From NCBI RefSeq assembly GCF_004912275.1, contig NZ_STGY01000028.1, positions 1-61,316 on the forward strand: a DNA stretch of 61,316 bases. The letters are read 5' to 3'. The notes beneath the pieces were generated by a model. It ran no database searches. It worked only from the letters and a program-made list of their open reading frames with translations, and had not been told where the DNA came from. This document shows, piece after piece, positions 52,177 to 61,180 of this stretch (the first letter of the stretch is position 1; each line of letters opens with the position of its first letter). The stretch comes from Glycomyces buryatensis. GTDB lineage: Bacteria; Actinomycetota; Actinomycetes; Mycobacteriales; Micromonosporaceae. A program made the translations under genes and the position numbers.

Positions 52177-53048
52177 TGGGCGACCTGACGGAAGCCGAAC
52201 CGGGCACCGCCCCCTCGATCGGACTGGTGTCGTGGCGCTCCCCCGCGGTCGGCACGGCCTTCCTGGACCTGGCGAGCCGAACCGGGGTCGCAGGCGTCCA
52301 ACTGGACTTCGGTGGGCCCGGCCGCGCCCCCTGGCTCGATCAACCGCGGCACTTGGAGCTGCTGCGGCGGCGATCGGTCGAGACCGGTATCGCGCTCCTC
52401 GCGGTCGCCGGGAACGCCCTGAACGACATCGGTTTGGCCGCACCGGTTCGCAGCGCGGCCGCTGCCGAGGTCGAGCGGCTCGTCGTGCGCATGCTCGATG
52501 CCGCCGCGGCCCTCGGGTGCCCTTTGGTCTTCCTTCCGAGCTTCCGCCGCAGCGCCATCGAGGACTCGGAGGCGCTGCACCGGACGGCGCAAGTGCTGTC
52601 CTGGGCCGCCGCGGAGGCATCGGCGCGAAGGCTGCTGCTGGCCAACGAGAACACGCTGGGACCGGGCCGGGCGCTCGAGCTCGTCGAGCGCGTCGCGGCG
52701 CCGAACTTCCGCCTGGTCCTGGACAACTACAACCTCGCCTCCGCAGGGGTGGACCCGGCCGGAATCATCGCCGATCTGGCCCCGTACCTGGCCGACCAGG
52801 TGCATCTCAAGGACGGCCCGGCGGGGGTCAACACCGCCCCGCTCGGCAGCGGTGACGGCCACCTCGAATCCACGATGGACGCCCTGGCGCGCGAACGGCT
52901 CGACGTGCGGTTCCTGCTGTTGGAGAACGACTATCGAGACGGCGACGACGCTCGACTGAGCGCCGACATCGCCTGGGCACGTAACCAAGCCGAACGCCTG
53001 CGACAACCGATTGGAAGCGCCGATGAGCGACGAGACACTGTCAGCTGA
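52176..53048 (+). CDS. Sugar phosphate isomerase/epimerase-like TIM barrel
   Basis: A 290-residue AP-endonuclease-2-type TIM barrel. Likely metal ligands are Glu in LLANENTL, Asp in LVLDNYNL, His in DQVHLKDGP and Glu in LLLENDY, the usual set of xylose-isomerase-like epimerases. In the acarbose and validamycin pathways a 2-epimerase acts on the cyclitol (AcbO/ValD), and no homologue of those is visible here, so this gene could take that role. ATG 52176 overlaps the SDR stop by one base (TGATG). Confidence 0.83.
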   Translation: MGDLTEAEPGTAPSIGLVSWRSPAVGTAFLDLASRTGVAGVQLDFGGPGRAPWLDQPRHLELLRRRSVETGIALLAVAGNALNDIGLAAPVRSAAAAEVERLVVRMLDAAAALGCPLVFLPSFRRSAIEDSEALHRTAQVLSWAAAEASARRLLLANENTLGPGRALELVERVAAPNFRLVLDNYNLASAGVDPAGIIADLAPYLADQVHLKDGPAGVNTAPLGSGDGHLESTMDALARERLDVRFLLLENDYRDGDDARLSADIAWARNQAERLRQPIGSADERRDTVS

Positions 53049-53682
53049 GGTCGTCCTGTTCGACATGGACGGCACCCTGGTCGATTCGACGAAGGTGGTC
53101 GAGCGAACCTGGAGGCGATTCGCGGAGCGGCACGGGCTCGACGCCGAATCCATCCTCGCCGTCTCGCACGGTCGGCCCACGGCGGCCACCGTAGCCAGGT
53201 TCGCCACCCAGGGCATGCACGTCGCGGCCGAAACCGCGGTCTTGCAGGCCGAAGAGCTTGACGACGTCGACGGAATCGTCGAGGTACCGGGCGCCCGCGC
53301 ACTGCTCGAAACCCTCGATCCTGAACGGTGGGCCGTGGTCACCTCGGCGGATCGGGAACTCACGAAGCGACGCATGGGCGCGGCAGGGCTGCCGATGCCG
53401 CGCATCCTCGTATCGGCTGACGACGTCACTGTCGGCAAGCCGGATCCACAGGGATACCGTTCGGCCGCACAGATTCTCGGTGTCGATCCTGCGTCGGCGG
53501 TGGTCTTCGAGGACGCTGAGGCGGGGCTGATGGCAGCCCGCGCCAGCGGCGCGGCCCCGATCGTCGTAGGCGACTATGCCGGACCGGCGGCCGAAGGCCT
53601 GACCAGAATCCCGGATCTGCGTCCAGTGCGGATTCAGCGGGAAGGCAGAGGGCTGTCGGTGAGGCTCATCGACAAGCTTTGA
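53023..53682 (+). CDS. HAD-family sugar/cyclitol phosphatase
   Basis: A 219-residue HAD hydrolase with VVLFDMDGTLVDST (nucleophile Asp and acid Asp), VVTSAD (motif II), KPDPQGY (Lys) and VVFEDAEAG (motif IV), and a small helical cap as in DOG1-type sugar phosphatases. It would remove the 7-phosphate introduced by the ROK kinase after intermediate steps. ATG 53023 with GGAAG upstream overlaps the isomerase gene by 26 bp. Last gene of the operon; a leftward gene ends 81 bp further on. Confidence 0.85.
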   Translation: MSDETLSAEVVLFDMDGTLVDSTKVVERTWRRFAERHGLDAESILAVSHGRPTAATVARFATQGMHVAAETAVLQAEELDDVDGIVEVPGARALLETLDPERWAVVTSADRELTKRRMGAAGLPMPRILVSADDVTVGKPDPQGYRSAAQILGVDPASAVVFEDAEAGLMAARASGAAPIVVGDYAGPAAEGLTRIPDLRPVRIQREGRGLSVRLIDKL

Positions 53683-53763
53683 CAGCGGGGCCGACCACGC
53701 ATCCATATCTCTGGATCGCCGCACGACCCCAAGCTCACTGACACTCCCACCGAACGGCAATGG

Positions 53764-55218
53764 CTAGGCGTCGAGGGAGTCGATGTTCGGTAGACCCCCC
53801 GAGCCGGTCGCGACCAGGCGGATGGTGTTGTCCCCGGCGTTCAGCGGCACCGTCACCGTCTTGGTGCTCCAGGCAGACCACGCACCGGTGTTCTCGAACG
53901 AGGTGGACGCGACCGTGGAGCCGTTGACCACCACATCGGCCCCTCGGGCGGTCGAGCCGTTGGCGAAGCGGATCTCCACCGTCGCCGCACCCGCACTCGC
54001 GGCGTTCACGGTGAACTGCGCGGCCGCGCCGACGGCGTTCGTGGAGTTGCAGAACCCCGTACTCGTGTACCCGGCGTGGTTGGAGTCGATCGTGCCATCA
54101 CAGGTCGCGGGCGCGTCCTCGGCCTGGTAACGGACCGGGTCGCCGCCGCCACCGCCGTCGAGCGGCGGGTAGCGGACGAGGATGTCTTCGCCCGAGCCGT
54201 TCGAGGTTGCGAGCCACAGCCAGCCGTCGGGGGCGACCTCGACCGTCCGGATCCGGCCGATCTCGTACTCGAGCACCGCCGCGGGTTCGCCTGCCTCGCC
54301 GCCGGACACCGGCACCGTCCACAGGCGCTGGCCGCGCAGTGCGCCGATGTACGCGACGTCGTCGACGATCTCGACCCCCGAAGGGGAGGCCTCGGCGGGC
54401 GTCCAGGTGATCAGCGGTTCGGTGAACGCCGGATCGCCGCCGGTCCCCTCGACCTCGGGCCAGCCGTAGTTCGCGCCCGCCTCGATGTGGTTGAGTTCGT
54501 CCCACGTGTTCTGGCCGAACTCGCTGGCGTACATCTCGCCGTCCGAGCCCCAGGCCAGTCCTTGGACGTTGCGGTGGCCGTAGCTGTAGACCAGCGAGCC
54601 CTCGAACGGGTTGTCGTCGGGGACCGACCCGTCCGGGTTGGCCCGCAGGATCTTGCCGCCCAGGCTCTCGAGATCTTGCGCGTTGGCGGTGTTCTCCGCG
54701 TCGCCGGTCGAGATGTACAGCTTCCCGTCCGGTCCGAAGGCGAGCCGGCCGCCGTCGTGGTTGCGCGCCGAGGGGATACCGGTCAGGATCGGCTCGGGCG
54801 CGAAGTCGTCGATGGCGAAGCGCACGACCCGATTGTCCTCGTTGGTGGAGTGGTAGGCGTAGACATAGCCGTCCTCCTCGTAGTTCGGCGATACGGCCAG
54901 GCCCAGCAGCCCGCGCTCGTCCCACGGCCCATCCGGCGGGGGGACTTCGATACGTCCGATGACCTCGGGATTGTCGAAGCCGCTGTAGAGGAGGATCTCG
55001 CCGCTGTCGCGTTCGGAGACGAGGGCCCTCCCGTCGGGGAGGAACGCGAGCCCCCAGGGAATGGACAGGCCCTGTGCCAGGACCTGCCCGCTGCTGTAGT
55101 CGAACCCGACCTGCTGCGCAGATCCGGGCTCCTCCGGATCGGCATGTGCCACCGCCGAACCGACGCCGAGCGTCGCGATCGCGAGCGCTGCGGCCGCGGC
55201 CGCCAGTTTGCGTCGCAT
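53764..55218 (-). CDS. Secreted PQQ-type sugar dehydrogenase with C-terminal CBM6/35-like module
   Basis: A 484-residue protein with a Sec signal peptide (MRRKLAAAAAALAIATLGVG, cleavage near AHA). Residues about 40-350 form the six-bladed propeller of soluble aldose sugar dehydrogenases: IPWGLAFLPDG, ERGLLGLAVSPNY, ARNHDGGRLAFGPDGKLYIS (with the catalytic His), YGHRNVQGLAW. A Gly-rich linker leads to a beta-sandwich module (RYQAEDAP, VEIRFANGS, NTIRLVATG) typical of CBM6/35. It probably oxidises sugars on bound polysaccharide outside the cell. Cofactor identity is inferred from family. It converges with the cyclitol operon. Confidence 0.88.
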   Translation of the reverse strand: MRRKLAAAAAALAIATLGVGSAVAHADPEEPGSAQQVGFDYSSGQVLAQGLSIPWGLAFLPDGRALVSERDSGEILLYSGFDNPEVIGRIEVPPPDGPWDERGLLGLAVSPNYEEDGYVYAYHSTNEDNRVVRFAIDDFAPEPILTGIPSARNHDGGRLAFGPDGKLYISTGDAENTANAQDLESLGGKILRANPDGSVPDDNPFEGSLVYSYGHRNVQGLAWGSDGEMYASEFGQNTWDELNHIEAGANYGWPEVEGTGGDPAFTEPLITWTPAEASPSGVEIVDDVAYIGALRGQRLWTVPVSGGEAGEPAAVLEYEIGRIRTVEVAPDGWLWLATSNGSGEDILVRYPPLDGGGGGDPVRYQAEDAPATCDGTIDSNHAGYTSTGFCNSTNAVGAAAQFTVNAASAGAATVEIRFANGSTARGADVVVNGSTVASTSFENTGAWSAWSTKTVTVPLNAGDNTIRLVATGSGGLPNIDSLDA

Positions 55219-55551
55219 GATTGCTCCTTAATTGATGAATATCAATACATTGGCAAGCCTAAGCGGCATAGGTACACGGTGTCCAGTTCAGACAATGCCG
55301 TTCGATCAAGGCGTCTGAGCAGATGTCAACTGCGACTTGGGCCGAGTCAGTCGGGTTGCCGGAGCCTCAGGGACTCTTGACCCGGCGGGCGGTCCCGTCC
55401 TGGTCGTTGAGTTCCGTTCGGATTGACGCTCTTGGATAGTCTTGGAGGACGTCAGCGGTCAATCACGCACACGCTGCGACGCGGACGATGCGTCCGATGG
55501 GAAGCCGCTGAATCGTGCGATCAGCAAAACTCCAAGTGGAGGAGGGTCGCG
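55219..55551. other. Divergent promoter region (333 bp)
   Basis: It separates the PQQ-type dehydrogenase (leftward) from the STAND ATPase (rightward). The left 40 bp are AT-rich and hold a palindrome. The rest shows no coding frame I would accept. Confidence 0.4.
55231..55246. promoter_or_regulatory. Palindromic operator-like site before the sugar dehydrogenase
   Basis: ATTGATGAATATCAAT: perfect 6-bp arms (ATTGAT/ATCAAT) with a 4-bp centre. It lies immediately upstream of the ribosome-binding site AAGGAG of the leftward gene, a position suited to repression by a LacI-like or similar regulator. Confidence 0.4.
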
Positions 55552-56895
55552 GTGAGAAAGCGCCGGTTTGTCTACGCTCTGCTGGCCGGTCTGTCAGCGA
55601 TCATGGCGGTCATCGTCGCTCTGCTCACCAACCTAGCAACGAACGCACCTCGCCTCGTGGTCCTCGCCCTGCTGGCGGCCGGAGCCGCCGTGTGGGCGAC
55701 CCTCGAGTTCATCCGCTATTGGGGGGACTCACCGAATCGGCCGCAGGTCACTTCGACCCTCGACCAGGTCCGCCGGATCGCCATGGCCGACACCACCGAC
55801 CGACCCGCACCGAACGAACACCGTCAGCCAGCGCCTATCGCTCCGACATGGCGCGAGCGGGCCCATGTCGACCACGACCCAGACGGCTACTTCGGCCGGC
55901 AGCAGATGACCAAGGATCTGTCGAATGCACTGATCACGAGCTCGAAGATCATCACGTTGCAGGGTGGGGGCGGCATCGGCAAGACAACGACGGCTTACGA
56001 GGCGGTCGACAAGGTCGCACACGACGGGGCCTTTGACAGCATTCTGTGGACGAAGGTACGGGACGAGCCCTCCCAGGGAAACAACCTGACCCGACGGTCG
56101 TGGGCACAGACGCAACGAGACCTTGCGGACCAGCTCGGCGTCGATCTCGGGCCCAGCACGGCAACCTGGGGCAGCGAACTGCGAGACGCGATCAACGACC
56201 CGCGATTCGGTGGCGGGCTGCTGACGGTGCTGGACAACCTCGAGATTGACACTGACATGAGGCGTTTCACGGAGAGGCTGCACAACCTCGGGTTCGCGAA
56301 GAATCCACACAAGCTACTGGTCACCAGCCGCGCCGTGGTCCCGACGAACTTGATCCACCCGTTCAGGCTCCACGGCCTAGAGAATAAAGCGGCGATCGAC
56401 CTGATCCGTCACCTCGGGGCGGGAGACGAGCGGTTGGCCACCACCAAGGACGCCGCGCAGCTCGAACCGGTCCTAAGCACGGTTGAAGGGAATCCACTGC
56501 TCATCAAGCTCGTCGTACGTCGGTTCATCACCGGGAACCGTTCGCTCGCCGAATGCGTCGAGGAGCTCCTCAACTGGGATCTGGGCGGCAGGAAGACCGT
56601 CAAAGACCATCTCTTCGGCCTGGCGCTCAAAGCTCTCGAGAGCCGAGCCGGACCTGAGGCAGCCCACAGCATCATGGATGCCTTCGCCTTCGAAGGAGTC
56701 CGAGGCGGCGAGTACACCGCAGGCGAGCTCCAAGCCATGAGCGAGCTGGACCGCGATCAGGTCCGCCACGCGCTCGACGTCGGACGAGACTTGGGGGTGG
56801 TCGAAGGTGGGAGTACCAACGAGCGGTATTCGATCCACAGCCTCCTGTACGACGATTTCCGCCGCCGTGTGGTGCAGAAATATGAACGGCGATGA
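55552..56895 (+). CDS. Membrane-anchored STAND/NB-ARC ATPase
   Basis: A 447-residue protein from GTG 55552 with GGAGGAGGG directly upstream. Two hydrophobic helices (about 6-27 and 31-52) anchor the N-terminus. The ATPase follows: Walker A LQGGGGIGKTTTA near 140, Walker B GGLLTVLDNLEID, sensor LLVTSR, the GNPLLIKLV (GxP) motif and a winged-helix-like end (GVVEGGSTNERYSIHSLLYDDF). STAND ATPases work as ligand-gated oligomers in signalling and antiphage defence. A sensor domain is missing from this protein but a TPR protein overlaps its 3' end by 14 bp, so sensor and switch may be split. Longer upstream frames lack a ribosome-binding site. Confidence 0.85.
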   Translation: MRKRRFVYALLAGLSAIMAVIVALLTNLATNAPRLVVLALLAAGAAVWATLEFIRYWGDSPNRPQVTSTLDQVRRIAMADTTDRPAPNEHRQPAPIAPTWRERAHVDHDPDGYFGRQQMTKDLSNALITSSKIITLQGGGGIGKTTTAYEAVDKVAHDGAFDSILWTKVRDEPSQGNNLTRRSWAQTQRDLADQLGVDLGPSTATWGSELRDAINDPRFGGGLLTVLDNLEIDTDMRRFTERLHNLGFAKNPHKLLVTSRAVVPTNLIHPFRLHGLENKAAIDLIRHLGAGDERLATTKDAAQLEPVLSTVEGNPLLIKLVVRRFITGNRSLAECVEELLNWDLGGRKTVKDHLFGLALKALESRAGPEAAHSIMDAFAFEGVRGGEYTAGELQAMSELDRDQVRHALDVGRDLGVVEGGSTNERYSIHSLLYDDFRRRVVQKYERR

Positions 56896-58240
56896 CCAGG
56901 ACAATTGGCCCGAGCAGGTTGATGGCGGGACCGACGGATACGTCGACCATTCCAGGAAGCAATCCGTACGGCGACTTGAACGAGCGCTGCTCGCCGCCGA
57001 GCAGCACTCCGGGTCATGTACCGCAGGCAAGTTGGCGGAGCTGTTCGTCATCGCACGCGACTTCGGTATGGAGTTGGACCAGGCGCTGAGGTCGCGGCTG
57101 GTGAACGCACTGAAGTACCTCTATGTCGTGGGAGACCCCGCAGGTGACGCGGAACCGCTGGCGGGCAGACCATCAGACGACGTGATCACACTGATCGAGG
57201 AGCTGGACGATCCGGACAATGACCCAGACCCGATCAGGTCAAGAATCATGACCGCGCAGGTCTATTCCCGAGTCGACGGCCGCGTGACAGAACGCGGAGA
57301 GGTACTAAAGGAGGCCTACACGTTGTGCCCGACGAGTCCGGAGCGCGTTGAAGTCGGCATAATCCTGGCCCAGTTCCAAGTGGACACCGGCTGTAATCGC
57401 AGAGCGAAACGGATACTGACCGAATGCGGTCGACTGGTCGGGGCGGATGACTCCGGCGCCCGTCTTCTGCCCGAATTGGCGGTGTGCCGGGGTGGCCTGC
57501 TCTTCGCGCAGGGACGACTACGCGGCGCGCAGCGCTGCTTCAGCGAAGCGCTGTCCGCCATGGACCGCCTCTCGCGCAGCCGCCATGAACGACCGGGTGT
57601 CAAGGCGTACCACTACCTCGGGAAGATCCACGCGCTCTATGGCCGATACGAGCGCGCTGTGGAGAATCTGGTCCGCGCTGAAGAGCTTTTGGAGCAGCGC
57701 GCGGTCGACGACCGTCGGCAGTCCGGCCACAATCACAGCCGCCTGGGCGAAGTGCTCAACAAGGCCGGTAGCCCGGACGCGCGGTGGCATTCGAGCAAAG
57801 CCCGCGATTTGTTCATCCAGGCGGGCGACGAGTCCAGCGGACGGGGGCTGCAAGAGGGCGCCTCCGGTGGGCCCGCAGAGCCGATCAAGCACCGGATACA
57901 GCGGTATGAACTGCGACAGCAAGTCGCGCGGAACAACCAGCATTGGCGAAGCGCAGTAATCGCCTCGTTCCGGCTGATGCTGATCCACGGACGACATGGA
58001 ACACTGTGGACAGTGGTTGGGCATGCCTGGCGGGCGCTGGAAGCGGGCACGCGACTCGTGCTGCGCAGCGGGCCACTCGCGTCTACCGCGGGCGTCGTCG
58101 AACTCGCAATGGCCTCGGTGGTGCGGACGGCACGAAAGCGACGAATGGCCCGCCTCAAGACACCGCTGCGGTGTCATTGCCTCCAGTGCCGATCGAAAAT
58201 CTCGGCAGAGACAAGGAGGACGTCTCCTTTCAACCCGTGA
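56882..58240 (+). CDS. TPR-repeat protein coupled to the STAND ATPase
   Basis: A 452-residue soluble, helical protein. TPR-like pairs are visible at about 155-290 (LCPTSPERVEVGIILAQFQ, LLFAQGRLRGAQRCFSEAL, YHYLGKIHALYGRYERAVEN). The C-terminal 60 residues are very basic (ARKRRMARLK) and end in a Cys-containing tail (CHCLQCRS). The ATG at 56882 lies inside the ATPase gene (14-bp overlap), so translation is coupled. It could be the sensor or scaffold of the ATPase. No nuclease, TIR or other known effector domain is recognisable. Confidence 0.7.
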   Translation: MNGDDQDNWPEQVDGGTDGYVDHSRKQSVRRLERALLAAEQHSGSCTAGKLAELFVIARDFGMELDQALRSRLVNALKYLYVVGDPAGDAEPLAGRPSDDVITLIEELDDPDNDPDPIRSRIMTAQVYSRVDGRVTERGEVLKEAYTLCPTSPERVEVGIILAQFQVDTGCNRRAKRILTECGRLVGADDSGARLLPELAVCRGGLLFAQGRLRGAQRCFSEALSAMDRLSRSRHERPGVKAYHYLGKIHALYGRYERAVENLVRAEELLEQRAVDDRRQSGHNHSRLGEVLNKAGSPDARWHSSKARDLFIQAGDESSGRGLQEGASGGPAEPIKHRIQRYELRQQVARNNQHWRSAVIASFRLMLIHGRHGTLWTVVGHAWRALEAGTRLVLRSGPLASTAGVVELAMASVVRTARKRRMARLKTPLRCHCLQCRSKISAETRRTSPFNP

Positions 58241-58371
58241 AGGTTCCAGGGGTAGCGGTGGTCGCGCTCACCGGCCGTCTCGGCACCTCTCACCCGTTAG
58301 GTGGCGCAGTCGTGGCTGGGGCGGTACATACGGGCCCAGCCACACCTGGGCTTGCCGCGTTGCCGTTTGGT

Positions 58372-59229
58372 TCAGGGCAGTTCCTTTTGGACGCGGTCGA
58401 GGTTGAACTTGAAGGATTCGAGGGCGCGCTCCTCCCAGGCGAAAACCGCCACGGTCGCAATGCCGTCGAACTTGGTCTCCCGGAGCGTCGCGAAGAACTC
58501 GTCCCAGTTCACCTCACCCTGACCGATGTCCAGGTGCTGGTGAATGCGGGCAGTCGTACCAGGCGGGTTGAGGATGTACCGCAGACCAGAGGAGGCCGTG
58601 AAATTGTACGAGTCCGCGATGTGGAGGTGCGCGAGCTTGTCCCCCGCGCTCCGCAGCATCTCCCTCACGTTGCCCTTGCCGTTCGAGACGTGGAAGGTGT
58701 GCGGGGCGCAGTACACGTACTTGACCCACGGCTTGTTGATTGCGCGCACCAGGTTCAGGCCGGCCTCGTGCTCCTCGCAGAAGTCGTCCGGGTGCGGCTC
58801 CAGGTTGAGGCCGATGCCCTCGCGCTCGAAGATCGGGAGCAGTTCCTCCATGGAACGCCAGAACTGCGCCTCCGACTCGGCCGATTTCTCGGGGCGGCCG
58901 TTGAACTCCGAGTTCATCTGGTTCACACCGAGCTCGGCGGTGATCTCGATGGCCCGCTTCCAATACCGGACCGCGGCCTGGCGCTCGTCCTCGTCCGGGC
59001 CCGACCACTTGTACAGCGGCAGCACCGAAGCGACCTGCACGCCGGTCTCGGACAGCGCGACCTTCAGCTCCTTGATGCGGTCGGCATCGGCCCTGGGATG
59101 CACGAAGAACGGCATGAAGTCGTCCCTCGGACTCATCTCGATGTACTCATACCCCAAATCGGCCACAGTCCGCACCATGTCGGTGAGCGACAGGTGCCGA
59201 ATCATGGTGGGGTCAACGGCGATCTTCAT
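58372..59229 (-). CDS. Sugar phosphate isomerase/epimerase, likely inositol-pathway type
   Basis: A 285-residue TIM barrel. Probable metal ligands are Glu in NQMNSEFNGRP, Asp/His in LEPHPDDF, His in LAHLHIAD and Glu in VFAWEERAL, as in the IolE/IolI/xylose isomerase-like superfamily. The ATG directly abuts the stop of the ABC ATPase gene. With the sugar ABC transporter and the methylmalonate-semialdehyde dehydrogenase upstream, a role in inositol or related cyclitol catabolism is likely. It is not closely similar by eye to the TIM barrel of the cyclitol operon at 52176. Confidence 0.82.
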   Translation of the reverse strand: MKIAVDPTMIRHLSLTDMVRTVADLGYEYIEMSPRDDFMPFFVHPRADADRIKELKVALSETGVQVASVLPLYKWSGPDEDERQAAVRYWKRAIEITAELGVNQMNSEFNGRPEKSAESEAQFWRSMEELLPIFEREGIGLNLEPHPDDFCEEHEAGLNLVRAINKPWVKYVYCAPHTFHVSNGKGNVREMLRSAGDKLAHLHIADSYNFTASSGLRYILNPPGTTARIHQHLDIGQGEVNWDEFFATLRETKFDGIATVAVFAWEERALESFKFNLDRVQKELP

Positions 59230-60075
59230 CTAGGACTCCTGCTCTGCTTCGGCCAACTCGTGCACGGCGCCCACGTCGGGCGGCTCGATGCGTTGCAGCT
59301 CGTGCTTGAGCGCATCCAAATCGGCCCCACCTGACATGTGGTGGGTGAGATCGTCCAGCGTCAGCTCCTTGCGCGGGCTCGACAGCTCCAGTTCGCCCTG
59401 CCGCAGCACCACGAAGTGGTCGCCGACCAGGAAGGCGTGGTGCGGGTTGTGGGTAATGAAGATGACGCCGAGACCGGCCTTCCGAGCCGCCGAGATGTAC
59501 TTGAGCACCACCCCGGACTGCTTGACACCCAACGCGGCCGTCGGCTCGTCAAGGATGAGCACCTTCGCGCCGAAGTGGATCGCTCTTGCGATCGCCACGA
59601 CCTGGCGCTGGCCGCCTGAGAGCGTGCCGACGGGCTGGTCGATGTCGGGCACGTGGATGCCCATCTTCTGCAGCTCCTCGTCGGCGGTGTCGCGCATGGT
59701 CTCGACGTCGAGCATTCGCAGCGGCCAGACGCCCTTGGTCAGTTCGGAACCGAGGTAGAAGTTCCGCCACACCGACTGCTGCGGGGCCAGCGCCAAATCC
59801 TGGTAGACCGTGGCGATCCCTAGGTCCAGGGCCTCGCGGGGCGAAGCGAACTTGACCTGCTCGCCGGCGACGCGGTAGGAGCCGTCGTCGTAGCTGTGCA
59901 GACCGGAGATGATTTTGATGAGTGTGGACTTCCCGGCGCCGTTGTCCCCGAGGATGCATGTCACCTCACCCTGCCGCACCGACAGGGACACGCCGCTCAG
60001 GGCGCGAATATTGCCGAAGGTCTTGCCGATGTCGGTCAGTTCCAGGATCGGCGGCTGTTCCTTGTCGACGGTCAT
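59230..60075 (-). CDS. ABC sugar transporter ATPase (ribose/inositol type)
   Basis: A 281-residue single ABC domain: Walker A ILGDNGAGKSTLIKII, Q-loop TVYQDLAL, signature LSGGQRQVV, Walker B VLILDEPTAALG and switch HNPHHAF. CUT2 transporters often use a double-length RbsA-like ATPase; this single-domain version is half that size, as in the FrcA/IatA-like variant. ATG 60075 with GGAGG upstream is chosen. The permease gene ends 5 bp upstream, and the isomerase gene follows with no gap. Confidence 0.9.
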   Translation of the reverse strand: MTVDKEQPPILELTDIGKTFGNIRALSGVSLSVRQGEVTCILGDNGAGKSTLIKIISGLHSYDDGSYRVAGEQVKFASPREALDLGIATVYQDLALAPQQSVWRNFYLGSELTKGVWPLRMLDVETMRDTADEELQKMGIHVPDIDQPVGTLSGGQRQVVAIARAIHFGAKVLILDEPTAALGVKQSGVVLKYISAARKAGLGVIFITHNPHHAFLVGDHFVVLRQGELELSSPRKELTLDDLTHHMSGGADLDALKHELQRIEPPDVGAVHELAEAEQES

Positions 60076-60080
60076 GACGG

Positions 60081-61166
60081 TCACCTCCGCTGGGCGCGCA
60101 CGCGCACCCACATGTTGAGCACCACCGCGACGAGCAGCGTGGCGCCGATGAAGAACTTGAACAGGTCCGGGTTCCAACCGGCGAACACGATGCCCTGGTT
60201 GGTCAGGCCGAAGATCAGCGCGCCGATCGCGGTGCCGATCGCGGTGCCGTAGCCGCCCATCAGGGCGCAGCCGCCGACCACCGCCGCCGCGATATAGATC
60301 AGCTCCTGGCCGACGCCGCCGCCGGACTGGATCGAGGAGAACAGGAACAGGTTGTGCATGCCCATGAACCAGGCCATGAACCCGACGGTCATGAACAGGC
60401 CGATCTTGGTCCACTTGACGGGGACGCCGACCGCGCGGGCCGCGTCCTGGTCGTCGCCGATCGCGTAGATCCAGTTCCCGATCTTGGTGCGCAGCAGAAT
60501 CCATGTGGCGATGACGGTGAAGCCAATCCACCACAGGATCGCGACGCGAATGCCCACTCCGCCGATGTTGATGGTGGAGGCGAACACGGCCTTGGCCGAG
60601 TCGAACCCATCCATGTTCGAGATCGACGGGCTCGACACCGCGCCGGTCACAACTCGCGTGACGAACAGGTTGAGGCCCTGGAGGATCAGGAACGCGCCCA
60701 AGGTGATCAGGAAGCTCGGCAGTTTGGTCTTGGTGACCAGATAGCCGTTGATGAACCCGATGGCGAGCGCGAATGCGAGGGCGAACAGCACGCCCACCCA
60801 GACATTCACGCCGAACCACCAGGTGAACATGCCCCCGGCGAGCGCCGAGGAAATGACCGCGACGCCGGCGGAGAGGTCGAACTCACCGCCGATCATCAGC
60901 AGCGACACGGCTGCGGCCATGATGCCGATGGTCGAGGTGGCGTACAGGACCGTAGCCGCCGCGTCCAGGTTACGGATCGGCGCGGCGACCGCGAGGAACA
61001 GCACCATGACTGCGATCGCGCCCAGGAGGGAGCCAATCTCGGGCCTGGTGATGATCCGGCGGGCCAGCGACCGCTGCGTGAAACGCGCGGCCCGGTTGTC
61101 GATCCCGGAGGCTACGGACGGCGCGGCTGGCTCCGCGGTCTGGGGAGAGCTATCAGTGGCAGCCAT
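60081..61166 (-). CDS. ABC sugar transporter permease (CUT2/RbsC-like)
   Basis: A 361-residue permease with about 9-10 hydrophobic helices. GGEFDLSAGVAVISSALAGG and GGCALMGGYGTAIGTAIGAL are the conserved RbsC-type segments around the ATPase contact. ATG 61166 with GAGAGGAG upstream is preferred over an in-frame codon at 61184. It begins 14 bp after the dehydrogenase stop. The periplasmic-binding protein gene is not in the window. Confidence 0.9.
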   Translation of the reverse strand: MAATDSSPQTAEPAAPSVASGIDNRAARFTQRSLARRIITRPEIGSLLGAIAVMVLFLAVAAPIRNLDAAATVLYATSTIGIMAAAVSLLMIGGEFDLSAGVAVISSALAGGMFTWWFGVNVWVGVLFALAFALAIGFINGYLVTKTKLPSFLITLGAFLILQGLNLFVTRVVTGAVSSPSISNMDGFDSAKAVFASTINIGGVGIRVAILWWIGFTVIATWILLRTKIGNWIYAIGDDQDAARAVGVPVKWTKIGLFMTVGFMAWFMGMHNLFLFSSIQSGGGVGQELIYIAAAVVGGCALMGGYGTAIGTAIGALIFGLTNQGIVFAGWNPDLFKFFIGATLLVAVVLNMWVRVRAQRR

Positions 61167-61180
61167 TGCTACTGCTCCTC

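Noticed and set aside
53023..53682. HAD phosphatase as the missing IndB of the indigoidine locus
   Set aside because: It lies 40 kb away and overlaps the cyclitol operon, so it belongs there.
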